From contig JAVBOD010000083.1 of the NCBI GenBank assembly GCA_031551045.1, positions 1 to 58,497 on the forward strand: a stretch of DNA of 58,497 bases, read 5' to 3'. How positions within the stretch are numbered: position 1 is the stretch's first letter; each line of letters opens with the position of its first letter. The notes beneath the pieces were generated by a model that had not been told where the DNA came from, did not search any database, and saw only the letters and a program-made list of their open reading frames with translations. This DNA comes from JAVBOD01 sp031551045. Its GTDB lineage: Bacteria > Bacteroidota > Bacteroidia > Bacteroidales > UBA932. Position numbers and translations under genes: made by a program. Positions 43,446 to 51,529 of the stretch are shown in pieces.

Positions 43446-44000
43446 ATGAGAAAAATATTTATATTGATACCTATTCTACTAAGCACAGCTTGTGCTGGTG
43501 TAAAGGTGAAATCCGTTGACAATATGTTACATTTGACTGATAATATATCGATTAATATTTCTGCCGTTGATTCTATTATCTCAACGTCACTTATCATAAA
43601 GTGTCACATCTATAATGGCAATAATTGTGATGTTGCGATTTTAAATAGACAAGACTATACTTTTATTAATGACTTTATGTTTGTGTGGTTTGCGACTATA
43701 ACAAAAGATGATGAGAAAATGATGTTGCCTTTTGATTTTATTGAAGTAGTTGTTCCTACTTCAAAATCATATTTAACCATAGCACCAGGAGAATCGATAG
43801 ATTTCAAATTTGAAGTTGACTTTGAAAATTTAGAAAAGATGCGAGAAGACTATATTATGCCATATAAAACATCGAAAAACACGAACTATGGAAAATATTT
43901 CATATCCTTTAATTATAAAGACTCCTTTCTTAAACATAGAAATGCCTTAACGAATATAATAAAAAGTGATACAATTAGTGTGATTTACAATCCCCGTTAA
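43446..44000 (+). CDS. AT-rich lipoprotein, function unknown
   Basis: The start at 43446 (MRKIFILIPILLSTAC) gives a typical lipoprotein signal with the lipidated Cys near 16. The mature part, about 168 residues, is beta-rich: LHLTDNISINISAVDSIISTSLIIKCHIYNGN, a FMFVWFATITKDDEK segment and YLTIAPGESIDFKFEVDF. No family is recognised. Its base composition matches the surrounding island, not the chromosome. Such genes beside IS remnants are often part of exchangeable surface or immunity sets, but that is speculation. Confidence 0.65.
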   Translation: MRKIFILIPILLSTACAGVKVKSVDNMLHLTDNISINISAVDSIISTSLIIKCHIYNGNNCDVAILNRQDYTFINDFMFVWFATITKDDEKMMLPFDFIEVVVPTSKSYLTIAPGESIDFKFEVDFENLEKMREDYIMPYKTSKNTNYGKYFISFNYKDSFLKHRNALTNIIKSDTISVIYNPR

Positions 44001-44085
44001 GCGGCAAATGTTTTGCCACTCGGAACATAACGCAATTTGTAATTGTGTAAAAAAAATAAACGGTGAAACTAAAGATATAGAACCC

Positions 44086-44304
44086 ATGAAAAAAATAACG
44101 ATCTTATTAATCGGCGTATTGTGCGGTGGTGTAGCTATTACGCAACAAATCACCGTACACAGCCAGACGGGTGCGCTGGTGTTTCAACAAAAGCAGGTAA
44201 CCGCGGCACAAACCCTTCAACTCAGCAGCTTGTTACCGGGCTACTATGTAGTGCGCATTGTAGTAGGTGAGAAAATGGTAATCAAAGGAATTATTAAACA
44301 ATAG
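44086..44304 (+). CDS. Mini-protein: signal peptide fused to a T9SS type A-like sorting tail
   Basis: From the ATG at 44086 the 72-residue product has a signal peptide (MKKITILLIGVLCGGVAIT). It goes directly into ITVHSQTGALVFQQKQVTAAQTLQLSSLLPGYYVVRIVVGEKMVIKGIIKQ, read here in parts. The G-A-L-V-F, then LQLSSLLPGYYVVRIVVG, then KGIIK order matches the second half of T9SS type A sorting domains. There is no cargo. It could be a deletion remnant of a T9SS protein, or a genuine small exported protein. GC content rises back to the chromosomal level here. Confidence 0.6.
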   Translation: MKKITILLIGVLCGGVAITQQITVHSQTGALVFQQKQVTAAQTLQLSSLLPGYYVVRIVVGEKMVIKGIIKQ

Positions 44305-44405
44305 CTTTTGGGGGAAGAAATAACGTTGGACGGATATAAAATCCGGTTGTACCGGAATCTGAAATAGCGTCATGGCGCATAGAATTTTAGAACATTCTTT
44401 CTAAC

Positions 44406-44434
44406 AAGAACGCGGACAAATTGCCCGCGTTCTT
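44406..44434. terminator. Bidirectional terminator between convergent genes
   Basis: AAGAACGCGG (44406-44415) pairs with CCGCGTTCTT (44425-44434). It lies between the mini-protein stop at 44304 and the PII-like stop at 44460. T-runs are weak on both sides. Confidence 0.55.
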
Positions 44435-44459
44435 CTTCTGCAAATACAAAAATTTTCAA

Positions 44460-44753
44460 CTACATCCTTCCTTCCACGTTCCACACAAAGGCATTCAAAC
44501 CTTGTTGTTCGGCTTGTTCGTTTATGCGGCGCAAGGCTTCCAGCAAATGTTCTGCCTGCTCGTCTTCCACAATTGTTAATACCGAACCGTTTTTCGAGGG
44601 CCAGGCGTGCGTACCGTAGTGCGGTTCTCCGTCTTTTCCTCCACGGCCATGTACTTCGTCCCAGCGGGTAAATCCGCGGATGTTCAATTTATTTAATAAC
44701 GTTTCCACCGGTTGTGTCAACGATTGTCCATATACTATAAATACTGCTTTCAT
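44460..44753 (-). CDS. PII-like small protein at the end of the RND efflux operon
   Basis: The 97-residue product has a ferredoxin-like pattern typical of PII-fold proteins: strand MKAVFIVYGQSL, helix PVETLLNKLNI, then a GRGGKDGEPHYG loop, strand GSVLTIVEDEQAEHLLEALRRI. PII-like and DUF3240-type proteins are found beside RND metal pumps and bind small ligands or metal. It has no signal peptide. The ligand is unknown. Confidence 0.65.
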   Translation of the reverse strand: MKAVFIVYGQSLTQPVETLLNKLNIRGFTRWDEVHGRGGKDGEPHYGTHAWPSKNGSVLTIVEDEQAEHLLEALRRINEQAEQQGLNAFVWNVEGRM

Positions 44754-44774
44754 TTTTCTTTTGATTTTGGAGAT

Positions 44775-44872
44775 CAGATGTTGGATATCAGATACCGGAA
44801 TGGCTTGAGCAATATCCGATATCTGGCATCCGCTATCTATTCATCATTCATAACTCATCGTTCATCATTAAA
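44775..44872. repeat. Dispersed intergenic repeats
   Basis: 44778-44803 contains a GATATCAGATACCGGA unit that resembles 55467-55492. 44841-44870 is the reverse-strand copy of 1095-1124. The stretch separates the RND gene from the PII-like gene and has no coding content. Confidence 0.5.
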
Positions 44873-47800
44873 CTACACCTCCACCGTGTTGGCAGCCCGT
44901 TCTTTTTTCACGCCTCCAATGTTGAAGGCCGAGTATAGAGCCGGCACCACCAATAAGGTCAGGATAGTTGAGAAGGTCAACCCCCCCACTACGGCAACCC
45001 CCATCGGCTGCCATATTTCGGAACCTTCGCCGGTACCGATGGCCAGCGGAATCATCCCGAGAATCGTAGTCAACGTAGTCATCAACACCGGACGCAGACG
45101 CGATTTACCGGCGGTAATCACCGCCTGGTTCAACGATAAGCCGCGCTCGCGTTGCAAATTGGTAAAATCGACAATCACAATACCGTTTTTCACCACAATC
45201 CCCACGAGCATGATACCGCCAATCAGAGCAATCATACTTAACGGCACTTGTGTTATCCACAACGCTAAGAATACCCCTGTAAAAGCGAATAATACGGATA
45301 CCATAATAATCAGCGGCATTTTGAACGACTCGAATTGCGTAGCCATCACAATATACACCAAGATAATAATCAACAACAGCAGGGTAATCAGATCGGTAAA
45401 CGCTTCCTGCTGGTCTTGTACCGTACCGGACATCACCACATCGACGCCGGCCGGCACTTGCAATTTATTAATTTCTTTTTGCGTAGCAGCAGCCACATCG
45501 CCCAAGGCAGCGCCCGACAAGGCAGCCGACACGGTTACTACACGCTGGCGGTCTTCGCGTTCGATTTTAGGCGGCGTAAAGCGTTCTACCACTTTGGCCA
45601 CTTCGCTCAGCCGGATGGCATCGGGCTTGCCCGTCAACAGATTTACCTTACCGTTGTAAAGTACAATATTCTGAATATTATCTATCGATTCGCGGAACGG
45701 TTCGTCATAGCGGACAACAATGTCATATTCTTCACCGTTTTCGCGGTATTTCGAAGCTGTCAAGCCGTTGATACGGTTACGCACATACGTGGCGGCAGTA
45801 GCTGTATTGATACCGAATTTTGACAATTTTTCACGATCGAAATCTACTTGCAATTCCACTTTCATATCCTCGCGGCTGATAGTGATATCGCGTGCACCTT
45901 CAACCGTACGCATTTGGTCGGCTAACTGGTTGGCAATAGCGGTAGTTTGGTCAAAATCATACCCGAACACTTTCACATCGACCGTACTGGCACTACCCAT
46001 CCCGCCGCCACGGCTACCGCCGGGAGATACGGTGTATTTTACCACTTCGGGGAATTTGGCAATTTCCTGACGCATTACTTCGCCTATTGCCTCCATTCCG
46101 CGTTGATGGTTATGTTTGCGGTCTTTCAAATCGTGCAACACCACCATATAGCTGATGGCATTCATCCCCGAGTTGCCGAACAAAGCGGCAAAACCGGCCT
46201 GGTCGTCGGCTCCCGAACTCACGGAAATGGTTTTGATTTCGGGACATTTTTCCACAAATATTTTTTCCAACTGGTGTGCAATAGCCATGGTCTGGTCGAG
46301 GTTGGCACTTACCGGTAATTCTACCGTAGCGCTGATTTGCCCATTGTCCGACTGCGGGAACATTTCGGTGGGGACTTGTGTGAGCAACATCAAACTGGAG
46401 ATAAAAATAGCGATAGCTCCAACAATGGTAAACGCCTTGTGGCGTACTGTCCATGTCAACATACGCGCATATCCGCTATCTAAGTTATCTAAAAATTTAT
46501 CGATAGGTTTGAATATAATGCCTATTCCCTTGTAGGTGTGCACCGCTTTGAAACGTAACATTTTGGCGGTCAACATAGGCGTAAGTGTAATAGCGGCAAT
46601 GGTCGAAACAACAATTACGATGGTCACAATCCAGCCCAACTGTTTAAACATGATACCGGCAATACCGCCTGTCATAGTTAACGGCAGGAACACGGCCACT
46701 ACCGTGAGGGTGGTTGCCAACACCGCGAGCCACACTTCGTTCGTCCCGTAAATTGCCGCATCGCGCGGGCGGGCGCCGCGTTCGAGGTGCTTCACAATAT
46801 TTTCGAGCACCACAATCGCGTCGTCCACCACCATACCGATGGCAATGGAGAGCGAGCTCAACGAAATAATATTGATGGTACCTCCGGTAAACATCAGGTA
46901 TATGAATCCGGCAATCAACGACACGGGAATAGTCAACGCAATGATAATGGTAGCACGCCAGCGGCCGAGGAAAAACAATACCACCAATACCACAAAGATA
47001 AAAGCGTACATAACCGTTTCGGACAAGCTGCTGATACTATTTTTAATATAGGTCGATGTATCGAACAATATTCCCACTTTCACATCGGGCGGAAGCGTTT
47101 TTGTCAATTCCGGTAATTTTTCGGATACCGCTTCGGCAATGGCCACCGAGTTGGCGCCCGATTGTTTCTGAATAATAATCGATGCGCCCCGTACACCATT
47201 GATAGTCGATTCGACAGTCATTTTCCGTATCGTATCTTTTACCGTAGCAATGTCGGAAAGCTTAATTTCTTTTCCGCCATAGTTAGCCACCACGACATCT
47301 TTTATCTCCGAACTTTCCACAAATTCGGCTTGAATACGCAATGACATGCGTTCCGAGCCGATATCCATGGCGCCGGCCGGAATATTACTATTTTCCGATG
47401 CAATGATTTGCCCGATTTGCTCAATCGTCAAATTATAGGCCTCGATTTTCTGTGGATTCACATTCACTTGCACTTCGCGCGTAGGCGCCCCACTAATACT
47501 TACCGCACCCACTCCGTTGATACGATTCAGCGGGTTTGCAATTTTTTCGTCCAGCAATTTGTAGAGCCCATTATAGCTTTCGTCGGCCGTAGCATACATA
47601 TACATGATGGGCATCATACTGGTGCTGAACTTTATAATCATCGGCTTATCCACATCGTCGGGCAGAAGCGATTCTACACGCCCCAACACGTCGCGCACGT
47701 CGTTCGATGCTTCGTCGAGATTGGTTCCCCACTCAAATTCGAGGGTTATGATAGACATGTTCTCCTGCGACCGCGAAGTAATTTTCTTTAAATCCGATAC

Positions 47801-48019
47801 GGTGTTCAGGTTGTCCTCCAATATCCGTGAAACATTTTGTTCAATATCGCTGGCACTGGCGCCGGCATAAGAGGTCAACACACTCAGGTAAGGCACCTCC
47901 ATCTCAGGATAGAGGTCGATGGACAGGCGGTTAAGCGAAAACAGCCCCAATATAATGGCTCCTGCAAAAATCAGGATGGTTGAGACCGGTTTCCGGACCG
48001 CGGTTTCGTATATTTTCAT
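44873..48019 (-). CDS. RND efflux transporter permease (HAE1/AcrB type)
   Basis: The 1,048-residue product opens with a short charged N-terminus and TM1 (ILIFAGAIILGLF). The periplasmic porter domains follow. The proton-relay helix contains GMVVDDAIVVLENIVKHLERG (about residue 400). The second half repeats the layout, ending GVAVVGGLTFSTILTLLVVPALYSAF. The paired Asp residues mark the hydrophobic/amphiphilic efflux subfamily rather than the heavy-metal subfamily. Substrate is unknown. Confidence 0.95.
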   Translation of the reverse strand: MKIYETAVRKPVSTILIFAGAIILGLFSLNRLSIDLYPEMEVPYLSVLTSYAGASASDIEQNVSRILEDNLNTVSDLKKITSRSQENMSIITLEFEWGTNLDEASNDVRDVLGRVESLLPDDVDKPMIIKFSTSMMPIMYMYATADESYNGLYKLLDEKIANPLNRINGVGAVSISGAPTREVQVNVNPQKIEAYNLTIEQIGQIIASENSNIPAGAMDIGSERMSLRIQAEFVESSEIKDVVVANYGGKEIKLSDIATVKDTIRKMTVESTINGVRGASIIIQKQSGANSVAIAEAVSEKLPELTKTLPPDVKVGILFDTSTYIKNSISSLSETVMYAFIFVVLVVLFFLGRWRATIIIALTIPVSLIAGFIYLMFTGGTINIISLSSLSIAIGMVVDDAIVVLENIVKHLERGARPRDAAIYGTNEVWLAVLATTLTVVAVFLPLTMTGGIAGIMFKQLGWIVTIVIVVSTIAAITLTPMLTAKMLRFKAVHTYKGIGIIFKPIDKFLDNLDSGYARMLTWTVRHKAFTIVGAIAIFISSLMLLTQVPTEMFPQSDNGQISATVELPVSANLDQTMAIAHQLEKIFVEKCPEIKTISVSSGADDQAGFAALFGNSGMNAISYMVVLHDLKDRKHNHQRGMEAIGEVMRQEIAKFPEVVKYTVSPGGSRGGGMGSASTVDVKVFGYDFDQTTAIANQLADQMRTVEGARDITISREDMKVELQVDFDREKLSKFGINTATAATYVRNRINGLTASKYRENGEEYDIVVRYDEPFRESIDNIQNIVLYNGKVNLLTGKPDAIRLSEVAKVVERFTPPKIEREDRQRVVTVSAALSGAALGDVAAATQKEINKLQVPAGVDVVMSGTVQDQQEAFTDLITLLLLIIILVYIVMATQFESFKMPLIIMVSVLFAFTGVFLALWITQVPLSMIALIGGIMLVGIVVKNGIVIVDFTNLQRERGLSLNQAVITAGKSRLRPVLMTTLTTILGMIPLAIGTGEGSEIWQPMGVAVVGGLTFSTILTLLVVPALYSAFNIGGVKKERAANTVEV

Positions 48020-48028
48020 AATTTATGG

Positions 48029-48051
48029 CCCCCTAAATTCCCCAAAGGGGG
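48029..48051. repeat. CCCCC…GGGGG palindromic repeat between the RND and adaptor genes
   Basis: CCCCC at 48029-48033 pairs with GGGGG at 48047-48051 around a short AT-rich loop. The sequence type GGCCCCCTAAATTCCCC is a common Bacteroidetes intergenic repeat. It may modulate read-through from the adaptor gene to the pump gene. Confidence 0.45.
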
Positions 48052-48099
48052 AGTTTTGGTTTATATTTTTAAATTCTATTTGTACAAATTTTCTACTTT

Positions 48100-49167
48100 C
48101 TACTCGTTAACGCCTTGCGTTGGCTCTCCACCTTTGGAGGGGCTGGGAGAGGCATCTACCACCTTTACAACAGTTCCGTCCACCAAGCGGCTCACGCCGG
48201 CTGTAACCACTTTTTCGCCATCGCTCAAACCCGAAAGTATTTCATAGGCATCATTCAAGCGCTGCCCGAGCTCTACTTTCTTATAAGAAACCGTATTGTC
48301 GCTGTTGAGCACATACACATAGCGGTCGTTAATCCCCGGCTGTTTGATAATAGCCATATCGGGAACCACAATGTGGTCGGCATTCCCGAAGTTGAACGAC
48401 ACGCGGGCGAACATTCCCGGGCGGATTTTCATTTTGCTGTTGTCCACCGTTATTTCTGTGGTGAAAGTGTGCGAAACCGGATCGATGGTCGGATACACCA
48501 AACTAACTTTCCCATCGAAAGCCTCGCTACCGTAGCTTTCCAGATGAATTGTCGCCGGCATTCTTATTTTTACCAACGGGAAATACATTTCCTGAATATT
48601 GATGGAAATTTTTGCAGGGTTCAATTGCTGCACTTGCAAAATCGGTTGCCCGCCGCTCATGTCGCCATTATCGAAACTGCGCTGTGTAATCACGCCGCTG
48701 ATGGGCGATTTCAGGAATGTGTTTTTTTCCAGGTTTTCCAGCGCTTCTTGTGCCACATCCATTTGTGTTTTCAACTGGTCGAGCTGTTGTTTCGAAGCTC
48801 CGCCACTTTGGAATAAAGTCTGTGTACGGTTGTAATCCACTTTCAGATTTTCCAATTGCAATTTCGATTGCAGATAGTTTGCCTCTTCCATCTTCACTAA
48901 TAGTTGGCCGGCCGTCACATGGTCGCCCACTTCCACCATTATTTTCTCAATACGCATTCCGGCAAGGGTCGTGGAAATCATATTTTTCGAATAAGGAGCA
49001 ATGGTACCGGTGTATTCCTGTTTCTGCTCTACCGATTGCTTATGCACAACCTGCACTTTTACTTCCGGAATAATTTTTTCTTCGGTAGCTGTTTCCTTTG
49101 CTTTTCCTCCGGTGCAACCGGCAAATGCTACCAATGCCGCGCAGGATAAGATGAATAGTTTCTTCAT
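48100..49167 (-). CDS. RND periplasmic adaptor (membrane fusion protein), lipoprotein
   Basis: The 355-residue product has a lipobox (AFAGC near 17). The adaptor layout follows: a barrel-sandwich start (VVHKQSVEQKQEYTGTIAPYSKNMIS), an alpha-hairpin (about 95-160), the lipoyl-like return (LKSPISGVITQRSFDNGD), then beta-barrel and membrane-proximal domains. It bridges the pump and TolC. The last 16 residues (SPSPSKGGEPTQGVNE) are encoded by a repeat and are probably an added tail. Confidence 0.93.
   Translation of the reverse strand: MKKLFILSCAALVAFAGCTGGKAKETATEEKIIPEVKVQVVHKQSVEQKQEYTGTIAPYSKNMISTTLAGMRIEKIMVEVGDHVTAGQLLVKMEEANYLQSKLQLENLKVDYNRTQTLFQSGGASKQQLDQLKTQMDVAQEALENLEKNTFLKSPISGVITQRSFDNGDMSGGQPILQVQQLNPAKISINIQEMYFPLVKIRMPATIHLESYGSEAFDGKVSLVYPTIDPVSHTFTTEITVDNSKMKIRPGMFARVSFNFGNADHIVVPDMAIIKQPGINDRYVYVLNSDNTVSYKKVELGQRLNDAYEILSGLSDGEKVVTAGVSRLVDGTVVKVVDASPSPSKGGEPTQGVNE
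48124..48152. repeat. Palindromic repeat encoding the adaptor's C-terminal tail
   Basis: On the minus strand this reads CCTCTCCCAGCCCCTCCAAA followed by GGTGGAGAG, with CTCTCC and GGAGAG arms. The type is common between Bacteroidetes genes. It encodes SPSPSKGGEP in the adaptor. Confidence 0.5.
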
Positions 49168-49227
49168 GATATTTTTATTTTTATTGTTTTGCGTTACTGG
49201 GGTGTAATATTTTACGCCCGGTTTTTT

Positions 49228-49248
49228 AGACGTAGCCGTGCTACGTCT
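49228..49248. repeat. Hairpin between tolC and the adaptor gene
   Basis: AGACGTAGC pairs with GCTACGTCT with a 3-nt loop (9-bp perfect stem). It is inside the operon and lacks a T-run in the minus direction, so it is more likely a repeat or a stability element than a terminator. Confidence 0.5.
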
Positions 49249-49253
49249 TTAGT

Positions 49254-50597
49254 TTATTGTTTACCGATAATTTGCTCGTAGTTGGTACGTGCCGTCAGGT
49301 AGTCGGAAATTGCTTGACTGTATTGTAACTTAGCTTGTGTAAGTGCAGAGGCAGCGCTTTGCATTTCTATCAACGTTCCGGCTCCTGTTTCGTAGCGTTT
49401 TTGCGAAATAGTATATCCCTTCTCGGCCATTCCCACTCCTGCTTTATTCGAATTCACTTGCTCGATGGCTTTTCTCATATTGTCAAGCGCGGCATAGCCG
49501 CTGTTCTCCAATGTGCTGGCGGTATAGTCGCGTTGCATACTTAATTGCTGGCTGGCGATTTTTATTTGCTTTTCTTTAACCGTGTTGGTAAAGCCATTAA
49601 AGATAGGTACGCTCAACCTTAATCCTAAGAACAAGCCATCCGAATACCAATCATCTCGCGCAGCCATCGGGAATATTTGTCCGGCAATGTTATACTCTAC
49701 AGCTTTGCTGCCTGCTCCGGTATAGCCGTATTGACCTAATCCCACCAACGACGGTAAACGTTGTGTGCGTTGCATTTGTAATTGCTTATCTGTCATTTTT
49801 ATTTGATAATCCATTTGAGCTAAACTGGAGTTACCATCGAGCGAAACATTGTATGGTAATAGCTCCAATTCCTTCTCATAGTCACTCAACTTCCCAACGA
49901 TAGCTAATTCCTTATTGGAGTCTATACTCAGCAAGATTTTCATATAAAGTTTTGCTTGTTTTACACCGTTCTGTGCTTGCAACAACTGCGGATAAAGATT
50001 ATGCAACTGTACATCCGACGATATTACATCATATTCTGCTTTCGCGCCTACTTCGTATGCCTGCTTGGCTATCCGGTAATTTTCTTCGGCAATTTTTACC
50101 GATTCTTCCAAGGTTTTTACTCCGTCTTGCGTTAATAGTACACTGTAGTAAGCATTTTTTACATCGGCAATCAACTGAATTTTCGACCCGCGCGATTTTT
50201 CTACCGCCAATTGCAAATCGATTTCCGATAATTGAATGGATTTCCATAATCCGGGCGCTACCAATGGTAAGGCCAACGATAGCGTAGCCGAAACATTATA
50301 ATCTGCCGGAGAATCCATTACAGCCCCAAGCATAGCGACTTTACCCGGGACTACATATTTAATAGCTTGCGCCGATCCGTTCAAGGTTGGTATCAACCCA
50401 TACCAAGCGCCTTTCTTCGAATAATCGACCCGTTGGATTTCCTGTTCGGCAATTTGAATAGTCGGATTGTCGCTCAATGCTATTTGCAAGGCCTGCTCCA
50501 AATTAATTTTTAAGGTGTCGGTGCTTTGCGCTTTTACAATCAGCGGAAAAAGCGCCAACAGCATCACCCATCCTGTTTTCTTAATTGTTGTCTTCAT
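49254..50597 (-). CDS. TolC-family outer-membrane efflux protein
   Basis: The 447-residue product has a signal peptide (VKAQS, about 23). It has two repeated halves of long helices and short strands: the first begins NLEQALQIALSDNPTIQIAEQEIQRV, the second ends EMQSAASALTQAKLQYSQAISDYLTARTNYEQIIGK. It forms the outer-membrane duct of the tripartite pump. It follows the TetR gene by 13 nt and precedes the adaptor. Confidence 0.93.
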   Translation of the reverse strand: MKTTIKKTGWVMLLALFPLIVKAQSTDTLKINLEQALQIALSDNPTIQIAEQEIQRVDYSKKGAWYGLIPTLNGSAQAIKYVVPGKVAMLGAVMDSPADYNVSATLSLALPLVAPGLWKSIQLSEIDLQLAVEKSRGSKIQLIADVKNAYYSVLLTQDGVKTLEESVKIAEENYRIAKQAYEVGAKAEYDVISSDVQLHNLYPQLLQAQNGVKQAKLYMKILLSIDSNKELAIVGKLSDYEKELELLPYNVSLDGNSSLAQMDYQIKMTDKQLQMQRTQRLPSLVGLGQYGYTGAGSKAVEYNIAGQIFPMAARDDWYSDGLFLGLRLSVPIFNGFTNTVKEKQIKIASQQLSMQRDYTASTLENSGYAALDNMRKAIEQVNSNKAGVGMAEKGYTISQKRYETGAGTLIEMQSAASALTQAKLQYSQAISDYLTARTNYEQIIGKQ

Positions 50598-50610
50598 ATT
50601 TTGTTTTTAT

Positions 50611-51234
50611 TTATTTTCTACATTCTTTGAATCTGTCTTTGTATTCTTCCATAATCTGCACGCCTTTTTCGGTGCACATACCGCGGGTCAAACATCCCAT
50701 AAAAGCCGGCATCACTTCTTTCTTCTCAAATCCATGTGCGGAAAACACATCGCCGGAAAAAACCAAATTACTTATTTCTTGTATGACAACAGCCATCAAC
50801 TTAGGGTTTAATTCCTTCCGCACCACGCCGTCGCGTTGTCCTTTTTGCAACATTTTTTCCGTGCTATCTAGATGCTGCTGTTTGAATACTTTTACCGTAT
50901 TATTATACACTTCCGGAAAATATTTTTGTATCTCATTGAAAAAATCAAATTTCAAATGGGCAAATACTTTAGAGGCATTGTCCATTTGTTTAAAAATAGC
51001 CGCAATAATATTTTCGGAACTTTGCAATATGGCTTTTATATCCAAATCTTCACGTTCGAAAAAATAATTTAAACAGGCCGCCAACAATTCCTTTTTATCG
51101 GTAAAATTTTCATAAATCGTACGCTTGGATATCCCCATCGACGTGGCAATATCGTCCATCGTAATGGTCTTGCAGCCTTTTTTGGCAAAGAGTTCCGCCG
51201 AATGTGCGATAATGCGTTCTTTAGTCGTTTCCAT
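50611..51234 (-). CDS. TetR-family repressor of the RND operon
   Basis: The 207-residue product has an N-terminal TetR HTH (about 4-50, IIAHSAELFAKKGCKTITMDDIATSMGISKRTIYENF). A helical ligand domain follows. It is the first gene of the operon. A promoter lies at 51258-51287 with an imperfect TGAAAAACT/AGTTTTCA dyad across it, which suggests the gene represses itself and the pump. Confidence 0.93.
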   Translation of the reverse strand: METTKERIIAHSAELFAKKGCKTITMDDIATSMGISKRTIYENFTDKKELLAACLNYFFEREDLDIKAILQSSENIIAAIFKQMDNASKVFAHLKFDFFNEIQKYFPEVYNNTVKVFKQQHLDSTEKMLQKGQRDGVVRKELNPKLMAVVIQEISNLVFSGDVFSAHGFEKKEVMPAFMGCLTRGMCTEKGVQIMEEYKDRFKECRK

Positions 51235-51257
51235 AATTTTTTGTTAAAAACAGGACG

Positions 51258-51298
51258 CAAAGGTATGTGAAAAACTTTAAAAACAAAAATAGTTTTCA
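51258..51298 (-). promoter_or_regulatory. Promoter and candidate operator of the efflux operon
   Basis: TTTG (51287-51284), an 18-nt spacer and TACCTTTG (51265-51258) fit the Bacteroidetes promoter. TGAAAAACT (51268-51276) and AGTTTTCA (51291-51298) form an inverted repeat with one extra A, overlapping the -33 region. Repressor binding there would block transcription. Confidence 0.55.
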
Positions 51299-51494
51299 AT
51301 GTTTTTTTCAATTAATAATAAATATTTAAAATATAAGAATTACGACACTGACCATCAAATAATCAAACATATCTATATGTGAGTCCCCTTCGGAAATAAT
51401 TGATCTTAAAGAAAGGATTGAACGGAAAGGCGATAGATTGGTTACTGGGCATTTCATTCATATTATCCGGTTCTTTTAGACAAATTTATTTCAT
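51299..51494. other. Intergenic stretch without a supported gene
   Basis: This AT-rich gap between the two TetR genes has only short chance frames. I find no RNA gene or mobile element. A TAAATTTG-like -7 box (minus strand, 51488-51481) lies beside the first ATGAAC dyad, but I see no gene for it to drive before the RND repressor. Confidence 0.4.
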
Positions 51495-51510
51495 ATGAAC
51501 AATCGTTCAT
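51495..51510. promoter_or_regulatory. TetR-type operator, copy 1 (ATGAAC-AATC-GTTCAT)
   Basis: A perfect 6-4-6 dyad 20 nt past the stop of the second TetR gene. Its reverse complement is identical over 16 bases to copy 3. Confidence 0.65.
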
Positions 51511-51529
51511 GATACGGATAAAAAATTTT

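Larger units (their letters stand above)
42300..44085. other. AT-rich accessory island
   Basis: The base composition drops clearly here compared with both neighbours (visible from A/T-dominated codons such as AAA, ATT and TTT). The stretch holds an IS1-type remnant, a frameshifted lipoprotein gene, an orphan tail ORF and an intact lipoprotein gene. The pattern suggests acquired DNA in decay. Confidence 0.55.

Noticed and set aside
42300..44304. An intact insertion sequence or composite transposon
   Set aside because: The transposase lacks its C-terminal half, and I found no matching terminal inverted repeats or target-site duplication.
51299..51494. 33-codon minus-strand frame as a peptide controlled by operator copy 1
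   Set aside because: It is short, has no homology I recognise and no ribosome-binding signal.
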